From positions 1 through 34,587 of IMG/VR virus record IMGVR_UViG_3300030328_003806: DNA of 34,587 nt, one strand, 5' to 3'. The position numbers and the translations under genes were made by a program. Below the pieces are notes generated by a model. It had not been told where the DNA came from and made no database searches. It saw only the letters and a program-made list of their open reading frames with translations. The stretch is from a virus. Each line of letters starts with the position of its first letter. Positions within the stretch are counted from its first letter, which is position 1. Positions 1 through 6,810 of this stretch are shown here, piece after piece.

Positions 1-635
1 TAGGTGTAGGTAGTTCAGCAAACGATGGAACAGGAGATCCATTGAGAACAGCTATGCAATCAACAAACTCAAACTTTAATGAGTTATACACTCTACTTGG
101 AAATGGAAGTGCATTATCTATTAGTGGAGACGTTACAATGTCAGCAGGAGCAGTAACAATCGCAAATAGTGCTGTTGAAACTGCTATGATAAATGCTGAT
201 GCAGTAGATGGAACAAAAATAGCAGATGATAGTATTAATTCGGAACATTATGTTGATGGTTCTATTGATACTGCTCATATTGCAGATGACCAAATTACAG
301 CAGGTAAACTTGCAGATGAATTTACAGAAGCACTAGCAGTAACAAGTGCTGCATCTATTACTTTAGATGGTGGTGCTTATGATGTATTTACTTGGACTTC
401 AGGTCATTCAACAACATTAGCATTTACTAATATTACTCTTGGAATGACAAAAAGCATAATTATAACAGGAAGTGGTGGTAGTAATACTGTTGCTTTTGGT
501 AATATTAATGGTAGTAGTGGAACATTTAATCTAATATCAGGAACTTATAGTGATGCAGCAGTAAAGAATTTAATTCAACTGAAATTTATATCAACTTCTG
601 AATGTTGGTACACAATTTCACAAATATCAAGTTAA
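1..635 (+). CDS. Tail fibre protein, 5'-truncated (allele A)
   Basis: The reading frame is open from base 3 to the stop at 633-635, so the gene enters from beyond the left edge; the TTG at 42 is only an internal codon. The visible start carries the phage-fibre signature SSANDGTGDPLRTA followed by NSNFNELYTLLG. Then come short collagen-like or beta-helical repeats (DGTKIADDSI, DGSIDTAHIADDQI, AGKLADEF) typical of marine phage fibres, and a compact C-terminal domain from about base 340 ending in ECWYTISQIS. The C-terminal domain is nearly identical to that of the gene at 33744-34514, while the upstream parts differ. It probably forms part of the host-recognition fibre. The next gene starts one base after the stop. 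Confidence 0.8.
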   Translation, partial: GVGSSANDGTGDPLRTAMQSTNSNFNELYTLLGNGSALSISGDVTMSAGAVTIANSAVETAMINADAVDGTKIADDSINSEHYVDGSIDTAHIADDQITAGKLADEFTEALAVTSAASITLDGGAYDVFTWTSGHSTTLAFTNITLGMTKSIIITGSGGSNTVAFGNINGSSGTFNLISGTYSDAAVKNLIQLKFISTSECWYTISQISS

Positions 636-708
636 TATGAAAGCAGTAAATATAAATGGAATAATAACAGTTTACCAATCAGTACCGAATGTACTAAAAA
701 CTTCAACA
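312..708 (+). repeat. Left copy of 397-bp imperfect terminal repeat
   Basis: These bases match 34191-34587 at a constant offset of 33,879 without indels. By eye there are 11 substitutions (about 97% identity). In the fibre coding part only two change amino acids (Glu/Ala and Leu/Gln near LADEFTEALAV); the rest are silent, including a GGT-AGT to GGA-TCA switch. The repeat covers the fibre C-terminal domain and the first 24 codons of the next gene. Confidence 0.95.
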
Positions 709-1119
709 GGTAGTTATCTAAATGCTCCTGCTATGTCAGATGAAGCATTAAGAGATGCAGGTTGTTTTGACCTCGTTATAGATGAAAATTATGATGAGAG
801 AATACATAATTTAGGTGAGGTATATTGGGATACAGAAAACACAGTATTTAGAAAAGATGCAGAGGATAAAACTTGGTCTGAAACTGTTAGCGAATTAAAA
901 ACAAGAAGAATTAATCATTTCAAATCAATAGTTAATAGCGAATTACAGAAAACAGATTGGTATATAATCAGAAATATGGATAATGGTGATGATGTTCCAA
1001 GCATTATTACAGATGAAAGAGCTGAATTAAGAAACCAAGCTGATACAGTTGAATCAGAAATCAATGCACTTACAACTAAAAAGAAAGTAATGCAATATGA
1101 TTTCCCAAATATTGACTAA
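637..1119 (+). CDS. Fibre-associated protein, tail-fibre-assembly-chaperone-like
   Basis: A 160-aa soluble protein starting one base after the fibre stop and overlapping the next gene by one base (TAATG). The C-terminal half (about residues 88-158) contains RRINHFKSIVNSELQKTDWY, a helix with ERAELRNQA and the ending MQYDFP. This layout resembles phage tail-assembly chaperone domains of the Phage_tail_APC type (short helix, sDW motif, YR/LR helix). The N-terminus (MKAVNINGIITVYQSVP) looks like a small beta domain. A role in folding or capping the flanking fibres is inferred from position and this weak resemblance. Its first 24 codons recur at the right end of the window. Confidence 0.6.
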   Translation: MKAVNINGIITVYQSVPNVLKTSTGSYLNAPAMSDEALRDAGCFDLVIDENYDERIHNLGEVYWDTENTVFRKDAEDKTWSETVSELKTRRINHFKSIVNSELQKTDWYIIRNMDNGDDVPSIITDERAELRNQADTVESEINALTTKKKVMQYDFPNID

Positions 1120-4100
1120 TGAGTATAGGCGATAAATTATTAAAATCTGCAGCAGCAGGTGGATTAACTCCAAGTGAGAACTTTAAGACAGTTATATATA
1201 CAGGTAATGGAGGAACTCAAACTATTGAAGTAGGATTTAAACCTGACTTGTGTTGGATAAAAAATAGAGAGGGTACAACTTGGCATAATGTACAAGACAC
1301 TACAAGAGGTGCAACCCATCATGTTTACTCAAATGCAAATACTGCCCAAGAAACAACATCAGATGGGCTTACTGCTTTTACATCTACTGGATTCACATTA
1401 AGCTCAGGTAATGGGTTTAATAATGATGGTGTAGGGTTTGTCGCTTGGTGTTGGAAAGCAAAAGGAGGAACTACAAGTAGTAATGGAGTGGGAAGTATTA
1501 CAAGTACAGTACAAGCAAACACAGATACAGGATTTTCTATTGTAAAATATACAGGTACTGGTGCAGATGCTACTGTTGGACACGGTCTTGGGGCAACACT
1601 TGACTTACTTATTGTAAAAGGTTTAGAAACCACAAATGACTGGTCAGTATTACATAAAGATGGAGGTGCAGGTGATTTCTTGCAATTAAATGGTAATTCA
1701 GCAGAATCAGGTGCAGGAAGTATTTTCGGAAGTACATTTACAAGACCAACTGATACTGTATTTACTGTGGGTAATACAGGGGAAACAGGAACTAATACTA
1801 AGGATTATATTGCATATTGTTTTACCTCCATATCAGGTTTTTCAAAGTTTGGATCATACACAGGTAATGGTTCAGCAAATGGACCAATTATAGAAACAGG
1901 CTTTGAGGTTGGTTGGTTAATGGTCAAAAGAAGTGATAGTTCTGCTAATTGGCGAATAGTTGATAACGGAAGAAGTACATCAAACCCAAGACAAAAAGTT
2001 TTATTTCCAAATTTAACCAATGCTGAATTTGATGGAAGCAGCGATGCAGTTAATTTTTTATCTAATGGATTTGAAATAATAAACAATGATACATCTTGGA
2101 ATGCTTCAGGAGGTACATTTATCTATATGGCTTTTGCAACAGACCCTGACACTGAAGCACCAACACTTGCAAGTAGTTTTAATATAGAATTATATACAGG
2201 TACTAAACCTAATTCACAGAATGTAAAAGGTTTTGGATTTTCACCATCTCTTGCTTGGATAAAAATGCGAGATGGTACTGAATGGAATCAATTAATAGAT
2301 ACTGTTAGAGGTGCAACACAAACAATATATAGTAATGCTACAAATGCACAATATGCTGATACAGGTGGTTTAACATCTTTTGATTCTGATGGGTTTACAA
2401 TAGGTGGGAGCACAGGTTTTAATCAAAGTGGAAAATCGTTAGTTGCTTGGACTTGGAAAGCCAATGATGATGAGCCGACACTTTTTGGGGGGGATGCTGC
2501 AGCAGTATATAAATTTGAAGATAATTATAATGATGTAACAGGCACTTACAATGGTTCAGGAACATCAGGAACATCTTTTATTTCAGGTGGTAAGTTTAAC
2601 AAAGCAGCAGCTTTTTCAGGCACTTCATCTAATATGGACACAGGAATTACTGCAAGAAATTGGGAGTCTTGGTCTTTTTGGTTTAAACCTGGAAGTTCAA
2701 ATACAGGGTATAGAGTAATAGTTTGTACTAACAATAGTGGTGATATTGGACAAAATCTTGAATATAATGGTAGTAATAGTTTATATGTTGCAGATATATT
2801 GGGTGGTGCTACTAATACAAATGCTTCTGTAACAATAGATTTAAGGGATGGCGATTGGCATCATATTGTAATTACTAAAACAGCAACAAAAGTAAGGGTA
2901 TATGTAGATAAAGTAGAAAAATTATCAATAGCTAATGCAACTGGTAGTTCTTTACAATCAGGTAATGAATGGTCTTTTGGTAAGGGTAATTATGGTGATG
3001 CGAATAGTGATTTTAATATTGACCAAGCAAGATATTATCAGGGTGTTTTAGAACAAGAAGATATAGATAAATTATATAATGAAACTGCAGCAGACAATGA
3101 TGATTTAACTTTAGGATCACCAAAAGAAACTATAATTAGTGCAAATGCTAATGCAGGATTTAGTATTGTTAAATACACTGGTAATGCTATTTCAGGAACA
3201 AAAGTTCCTCACGGACTTTCATCAAAACCTGATATGGTAATTGCTAAAGGTTTAAGTGGTTCAGCTTCAAGTTGGTGGGTACAACACTCAAGTTTAGCAG
3301 CTGATAAAGTATTAGAACTAAATGGAACTGCTGCTGAAGCAACTTATTCATCTGTATTTAATAACACTGCAGCAACAAGTACAGTTGTTACATTAGGAAG
3401 TGGAGATACAAATAGAAGTGGCGAAACACAAATACTTTACTGTTTTCACGATGTTACAGGGTATAGTAAATTTGGAAGTTATACTGGAAGTGGAAGTGCA
3501 GGTAATGCTCAAAATGTAGGATTCCAACCTGATTTTCTTATGTTTAGAAGATATAATAATTCTGATAATTGGGTAATGGTTGACACGAGAAGAGGTGAAG
3601 ATAAATACCTATTAGCAGACACTACTGGTACAGAACAAAGTTTAGATATATTAGATTTTACTTCTACTGGTTGGACATTTAAAGGAAGTAGTATGAATAA
3701 CAGTAGTGATAATTATATATATGCAGCATTTAAGAAAAATGTAGCAAGTAATACGACATTAGCTAATAGCTTTAAAGCAGTAACATATACTGGGGATGGT
3801 GCTTCATCAAAAAGTATTACAGGAGTAGGATTTCAACCTGACTTTGTGTGGTTGAAAAATAGAGCAGGAACAACTTATCATAATTTAACTGATAGTGTTA
3901 GAGGTGTTGGGAATCAACTAAACTCAAATGATACTGCAGTACAAGAATATAATGCAACATTTTTAACATCTTTTGATACTGATGGATTCTCAATAGGAAG
4001 TGCAAATGGATATAATAATAGTGGAGTTAATTTTGTTGCTTGGTGTTGGAAAGCAGGTAATACTTGGCAATCTAATATAGATGGTACAATACCAAGTATA

Positions 4101-4751
4101 GTAAATGTTAATACTGCAAATGGATTTAGTATTGTTAAATATACAGGTAATGATGTTTCAGGTGCTACTGTTGGTCACGGATTAGGTGCTGTCCCTGATT
4201 TTATCCTTATAAAGAATTTAAGTATAACAAAATCTTGGATGGCTTGGCATAGTTCTTTAAGTGGTGAACTTGGTTATCTTGATAATAATGATGCTTTTGC
4301 ATCTTCAAGATATTCTTGGGCTTTTAATAGTACACAACCAACATCTTCTTTGGTAACATTTAATAATAATTCTAACAGTAATGATTCGCATACTAATGCA
4401 ACAAATGATTATATAATGTATTGTTGGACAGAGAAATCAGGGTTTAGCAAGTTTGGAAGTTATACTGGAAGTGGAAGTGATGGTAATGCAGTTTCGTTAG
4501 GATTCCAACCTGACTTTGTAATGATAAAAAGGACTAATAGCACTGGTGGTTGGTTAATGTTTGATAGTGCAAGAAATACATCTAATCCAAGAAATAATAG
4601 ATTAGAAGCAGATAGTAGTTCTGCTGCAACTACTGGTAGTGCAACTAAATTTTTAGATTTCAATTCAACTGATTTTGAAGCTAATGGTTCTGATACTGAA
4701 GTTAATGCAAGTGGAAGCACTTATATATATATGGCATTTAAAGCAAATTAA
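1119..4751 (+). CDS. Large modular tail fibre/adhesin with LamG-like insert
   Basis: A 1210-aa secretion-signal-free fibre built from three tandem supermodules. Each has an A unit (F-x-YTG-x-G ... PD-x-x-WIK-R-GT, near residues 22, 354 and 885), a B unit (GFSIVKYTG ... HGL, near 138, 680 and 1001) and a C unit (G[FY]SKFGSYTG ... GF-P-F-M-KR, near 240, 781 and 1108). These units resemble DUF7483-type repeats common in marine phage fibres. A LamG/concanavalin-like domain (about residues 456-661, with WSFWFKPG and DGDWHHIVITK) is inserted between A2 and B2 only. LamG folds often bind glycans, so this is a plausible polysaccharide-binding receptor module. Start is ATG overlapping the previous stop. 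Confidence 0.82.
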   Translation: MSIGDKLLKSAAAGGLTPSENFKTVIYTGNGGTQTIEVGFKPDLCWIKNREGTTWHNVQDTTRGATHHVYSNANTAQETTSDGLTAFTSTGFTLSSGNGFNNDGVGFVAWCWKAKGGTTSSNGVGSITSTVQANTDTGFSIVKYTGTGADATVGHGLGATLDLLIVKGLETTNDWSVLHKDGGAGDFLQLNGNSAESGAGSIFGSTFTRPTDTVFTVGNTGETGTNTKDYIAYCFTSISGFSKFGSYTGNGSANGPIIETGFEVGWLMVKRSDSSANWRIVDNGRSTSNPRQKVLFPNLTNAEFDGSSDAVNFLSNGFEIINNDTSWNASGGTFIYMAFATDPDTEAPTLASSFNIELYTGTKPNSQNVKGFGFSPSLAWIKMRDGTEWNQLIDTVRGATQTIYSNATNAQYADTGGLTSFDSDGFTIGGSTGFNQSGKSLVAWTWKANDDEPTLFGGDAAAVYKFEDNYNDVTGTYNGSGTSGTSFISGGKFNKAAAFSGTSSNMDTGITARNWESWSFWFKPGSSNTGYRVIVCTNNSGDIGQNLEYNGSNSLYVADILGGATNTNASVTIDLRDGDWHHIVITKTATKVRVYVDKVEKLSIANATGSSLQSGNEWSFGKGNYGDANSDFNIDQARYYQGVLEQEDIDKLYNETAADNDDLTLGSPKETIISANANAGFSIVKYTGNAISGTKVPHGLSSKPDMVIAKGLSGSASSWWVQHSSLAADKVLELNGTAAEATYSSVFNNTAATSTVVTLGSGDTNRSGETQILYCFHDVTGYSKFGSYTGSGSAGNAQNVGFQPDFLMFRRYNNSDNWVMVDTRRGEDKYLLADTTGTEQSLDILDFTSTGWTFKGSSMNNSSDNYIYAAFKKNVASNTTLANSFKAVTYTGDGASSKSITGVGFQPDFVWLKNRAGTTYHNLTDSVRGVGNQLNSNDTAVQEYNATFLTSFDTDGFSIGSANGYNNSGVNFVAWCWKAGNTWQSNIDGTIPSIVNVNTANGFSIVKYTGNDVSGATVGHGLGAVPDFILIKNLSITKSWMAWHSSLSGELGYLDNNDAFASSRYSWAFNSTQPTSSLVTFNNNSNSNDSHTNATNDYIMYCWTEKSGFSKFGSYTGSGSDGNAVSLGFQPDFVMIKRTNSTGGWLMFDSARNTSNPRNNRLEADSSSAATTGSATKFLDFNSTDFEANGSDTEVNASGSTYIYMAFKAN

Positions 4752-4766
4752 AAAAATAATTAAGAT

Positions 4767-5057
4767 ATGGCAGATTTAGATATAGATGATATTAAAAAGA
4801 AAAAGGTAAATATTTCAATAGAAAACCTAATTATGATAGGTGTTGGAATTTTTACACTTGTAGGTATGTGGTTTGCACTACAATCAGACATAGAACTTGC
4901 AAAAGAATTACCTGAACCTGAGGTTTCAAGAACCGAGTATGATTTAAAAGACCAACTTATTCGTGAGACAATTATGTCAACACAAACTAAAGTGGAGGAG
5001 AATAGCGAAAAACTTGATAAAATAGATGAAAAACTTTACGAAATAATTAAGAAATAA
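4767..5057 (+). CDS. Small protein with one TM segment and coiled coil
   Basis: A 96-aa protein with a short charged N-terminus (MADLDIDDIKKKKVNISIEN), one hydrophobic segment at about residues 21-40 (LIMIGVGIFTLVGMWFAL) and a hydrophilic, heptad-like C-terminal half with Glu/Lys pairs (KVEENSEKLDKIDEKLYEII). This is the topology of an inner-membrane spanin subunit or a membrane-anchored structural accessory protein. It starts 15 bases after the large fibre and its TAATGA junction overlaps the next gene. The neighbouring genes are all membrane-active or secreted, so a lysis role is plausible but not shown. Confidence 0.6.
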   Translation: MADLDIDDIKKKKVNISIENLIMIGVGIFTLVGMWFALQSDIELAKELPEPEVSRTEYDLKDQLIRETIMSTQTKVEENSEKLDKIDEKLYEIIKK

Positions 5058-5377
5058 TGAGACATATACTATTCATATTATTATTTATGATCCAAACAGG
5101 GCTTATACAAGCACAGGACATCACTATATTGCAAGTTAATGCAAAATGGAATCAACATAACGATTTAAATATTAGAGCCATTAGAGGTGCTAAAATTCAA
5201 TATGCAGTTTTAGGAGAACAATCGGCTAACTTTCAAAAATCAATAAAATCAGTTCCTGCACTTCTTATTTATAAAGATCAGACACTTGTTTGGAAACAAG
5301 AAGCAGGGCTTACTTTAAAGCTAACAATTAGCAGAGAAGAAATACAAAAAATAGTAGATAAGTATAAAAATGAGTAG
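5057..5377 (+). CDS. Secreted thioredoxin-fold-like protein lacking CxxC
   Basis: A 106-aa protein with a clear signal peptide (MRHILFILLFMIQTGLIQAQ, cleavage probably near residue 20). The mature part resembles thioredoxin: a first strand with QVNAKWNQHND, a central KIQYAVLGEQ, and the motif KSVPALLIYKDQ, whose VP matches the cis-proline of thioredoxins, followed by a helix to the end. The catalytic CxxC is absent, so redox catalysis is unlikely; periplasmic binding or a chaperone-like role is possible. No lipobox is seen. The next small gene starts inside its last codons. Confidence 0.55.
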   Translation: MRHILFILLFMIQTGLIQAQDITILQVNAKWNQHNDLNIRAIRGAKIQYAVLGEQSANFQKSIKSVPALLIYKDQTLVWKQEAGLTLKLTISREEIQKIVDKYKNE

Positions 5378-5543
5378 CTTTGAACCAACATTGTTAGGTG
5401 TCTTTGTTTTGCTTATATCAATGGCAGAACTTAACGATTTGGCACAATTAGTGTTGGTTTTGGTTACAATTATTTATACATTAATAAAAATTTATGAACT
5501 TATAAAAAAACAAAAAAATGAAAAAGACAATCAAAAAAATTAA
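5370..5543 (+). CDS. Holin-like small membrane protein
   Basis: A 57-aa protein (MSSFEPTLLGVFVLLISMAE...) starting with ATG that overlaps the preceding stop by 8 bases. It has a short hydrophobic stretch at residues 8-18, a small polar turn (AELNDLA) and a strong TM helix at about 26-42, then a basic/polar tail (KKQKNEKDNQKN). Size, topology and charged C-terminus fit a class II-type holin or an auxiliary membrane protein. A second holin candidate lies at 32704-33159. The stop overlaps the start of the cationic peptide gene at 5518. Confidence 0.55.
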   Translation: MSSFEPTLLGVFVLLISMAELNDLAQLVLVLVTIIYTLIKIYELIKKQKNEKDNQKN

Positions 5544-5622
5544 AACTTGGTGGAAGAATAGAAAGCTATCATTTAAGAAATGGTGGAATAGAACAGTAAA
5601 GAAATGGTTAGTTAAAATTTAA
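5518..5622 (+). CDS. 34-aa Trp-rich polycationic peptide, disruptin-like candidate
   Basis: ATG at 5518 lies inside the upstream holin-like gene and the frame runs to TAA at 5620-5622. The peptide has 12 Lys, 2 Arg, 5 Trp and no acidic residue, a formal charge of about +14. Trp pairs at 11-12 and 22-23 plus Trp30 recur in a KW-W-x-R pattern (TWWKNRKLS, KWWNRTVKKW), giving an amphipathic antimicrobial-peptide-like composition. Known precedent: phage disruptins are small cationic peptides that break the outer membrane at lysis (phiKT gp28). The assignment here is inference from composition and from the neighbouring holin-like gene. It ends just before the tail-tube promoter. Confidence 0.5.
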   Translation: MKKTIKKIKTWWKNRKLSFKKWWNRTVKKWLVKI

Positions 5623-5623
5623 T

Positions 5624-5631
5624 TATATTTG
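5624..5631 (+). promoter_or_regulatory. Bacteroidota -7 promoter element (20-nt spacing)
   Basis: TATATTTG matches the Bacteroidota/Flavobacteria -7 consensus TAnnTTTG. It sits 20 nt upstream of the major tail protein ATG, leaving a short A-rich leader. No convincing -33 element is visible. The placement fits a late promoter for the tail operon. Confidence 0.65.
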
Positions 5632-5651
5632 TAGTATAAAATTTAAAAACA

Positions 5652-6083
5652 ATGGCAAGTACAGTATTCAACGGAACAAATTTATTAGTGAAAATCGCAG
5701 ATGATGGTGTTAGTCCTGCTACTATTGGTCATTCCACAAGCTGTTCAATCAGTTTTACAAACGATATGGCAGCAGCAACAACTAAAGATTCTTCAGGATT
5801 TTCAGAAGTAATACCTGCAGTTAGATCAGCAGAAATCTCTTTTGATGGTTTAGTAGATTATACAGATGGTGCAGGTGGTATGACAGGTGGAGGTGAAATT
5901 GCACACAAACTTTTAACAAGACAAAAGTGTGATTTCTCATTCGGAACTGCAGCAACAGGAGATACAGTATATACAGGAGAGGGTTACATTTCAGCAGCAG
6001 AGATTTCTGGTGCTATGGAAGAAGCAGTGACTTACTCTGGAACTATAACTGTTACAGGTGCAATTACTGAAAGTGTTAATTAA
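5652..6083 (+). CDS. Major tail tube protein
   Basis: A 143-aa beta-rich protein beginning MASTVFNGTNLLVKI, with alternating strands, a SCSISFTNDMAAATTKDS segment and an EISFDGLVDYTD segment, typical of the short siphovirus tail-tube family (TP901-1/phage major tail protein 2-like). It is immediately followed by the frameshifted chaperone and the tape measure, which is the diagnostic order for siphovirus tails. It has its own promoter with a 20-nt leader, consistent with high expression. In a circular map it follows the tail terminator gene with lysis and fibre genes in between. Confidence 0.85.
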   Translation: MASTVFNGTNLLVKIADDGVSPATIGHSTSCSISFTNDMAAATTKDSSGFSEVIPAVRSAEISFDGLVDYTDGAGGMTGGGEIAHKLLTRQKCDFSFGTAATGDTVYTGEGYISAAEISGAMEEAVTYSGTITVTGAITESVN

Positions 6084-6093
6084 TAATTTTTAG

Positions 6094-6468
6094 ATGACTA
6101 AACAAAGAGGTTATTATACTCTTAAAATAGGGGGAAAAAATCGCACACTACATTTTAGTATGAACTTTTGGGCAACTTTTACCGAGTTGCTTGAAATTTC
6201 ATTAGATCAACTTGGTGATTTATTTCAATCAGGTGTTTCTATAAAAGCTATTATTTCAATAGTTTATTCAGGTATTTTAACTTACGACCAAGAAAATAAG
6301 AAAGAAATTGATTATGATATATATGATGTAGGAAATTGGCTTGAAGATATTACTGCAGAAGATATTGAGAAGATTATAAAAGCTATGACCGAATCACGAA
6401 TACTTGGAAATGACTTAAATGCAGGGATAAAAAGAAATCCTGATCCTAACGATTCAAAAAAAAAATAA
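6094..6468 (+). CDS. Tail assembly chaperone, short form (gpG-like)
   Basis: A 124-aa acidic, helical protein located between tail tube and tape measure, the position of lambda gpG. It ends ...DPNDSKKK at a run of ten adenines followed directly by TAA. The zero-frame product should be the abundant form. Such chaperones coat the tape measure before tube polymerisation. The assignment rests on position, size and the frameshift site at its end. Confidence 0.8.
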   Translation: MTKQRGYYTLKIGGKNRTLHFSMNFWATFTELLEISLDQLGDLFQSGVSIKAIISIVYSGILTYDQENKKEIDYDIYDVGNWLEDITAEDIEKIIKAMTESRILGNDLNAGIKRNPDPNDSKKK

Positions 6469-6797
6469 CCGATAATACTTCTTGGGAAGATATAACCGAT
6501 TTCTACATTGGTTATTGTGGTATTAATCCTAATGAATTTTGGACTAATACATTTAAAGAGAATAAACTTATATCAGAATCTTATGTAAGTAAGATGAATG
6601 TTCTATGGGAACAAAATCGTTTTTTAGCGACTATGATTCATAATGTAAATTGTACTAAAAAAACACAAATGATAAAACCACACGAGTTGTTTGAGTTACC
6701 ACAGGATAATATTGAAATTAAAAAACCTGTTAAATCTACAAGAGAACAATTTGAGGAATTTCAAGAATTAGTAAACAGTAAGTTGAATAAAAAATAG
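6094..6797 (+). CDS. Tail assembly chaperone, -1 frameshift fusion (gpGT-like)
   Basis: The -1 frame is open from the A10 run to the stop at 6795-6797 and adds about 110 residues (ITDNTSWEDITDFYIGYCGI ... VNSKLNKK), giving a fusion of about 234 aa. The extension has no start codon until Met at 6594, in the middle of an evident domain (GYCGINPNEFW ... KMNVLWEQNRF), so independent translation would lose its first half. A -1 slip on A-AAA-AAA between tail tube and tape measure is the conserved arrangement known from lambda G/GT and many siphoviruses. The exact slip codon cannot be fixed within the homopolymer. Confidence 0.82.
6456..6465 (+). promoter_or_regulatory. Programmed -1 frameshift slippery site (A10)
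   Basis: Ten consecutive A residues, read AAA-AAA-AAA in the chaperone frame, are followed immediately by TAA. Slipping back one base opens the downstream frame. No obvious stimulatory Shine-Dalgarno or stem is visible nearby. Confidence 0.75.
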
Positions 6798-6798
6798 T

Positions 6799-6806
6799 TA
6801 TTTTTG
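6799..6806 (+). promoter_or_regulatory. Bacteroidota -7 element, 4 nt from ATG
   Basis: TATTTTTG fits TAnnTTTG and is separated from the tape measure ATG by only TACT. Transcription should begin at or next to the start codon, giving a leaderless message. Confidence 0.6.
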
Positions 6807-6810
6807 TACT

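Noticed and set aside
6594-6797. Independent 67-aa gene after the chaperone
   Set aside because: The same frame is open upstream to the A10 run and encodes a continuous domain, so it is the frameshift extension rather than a separate gene.
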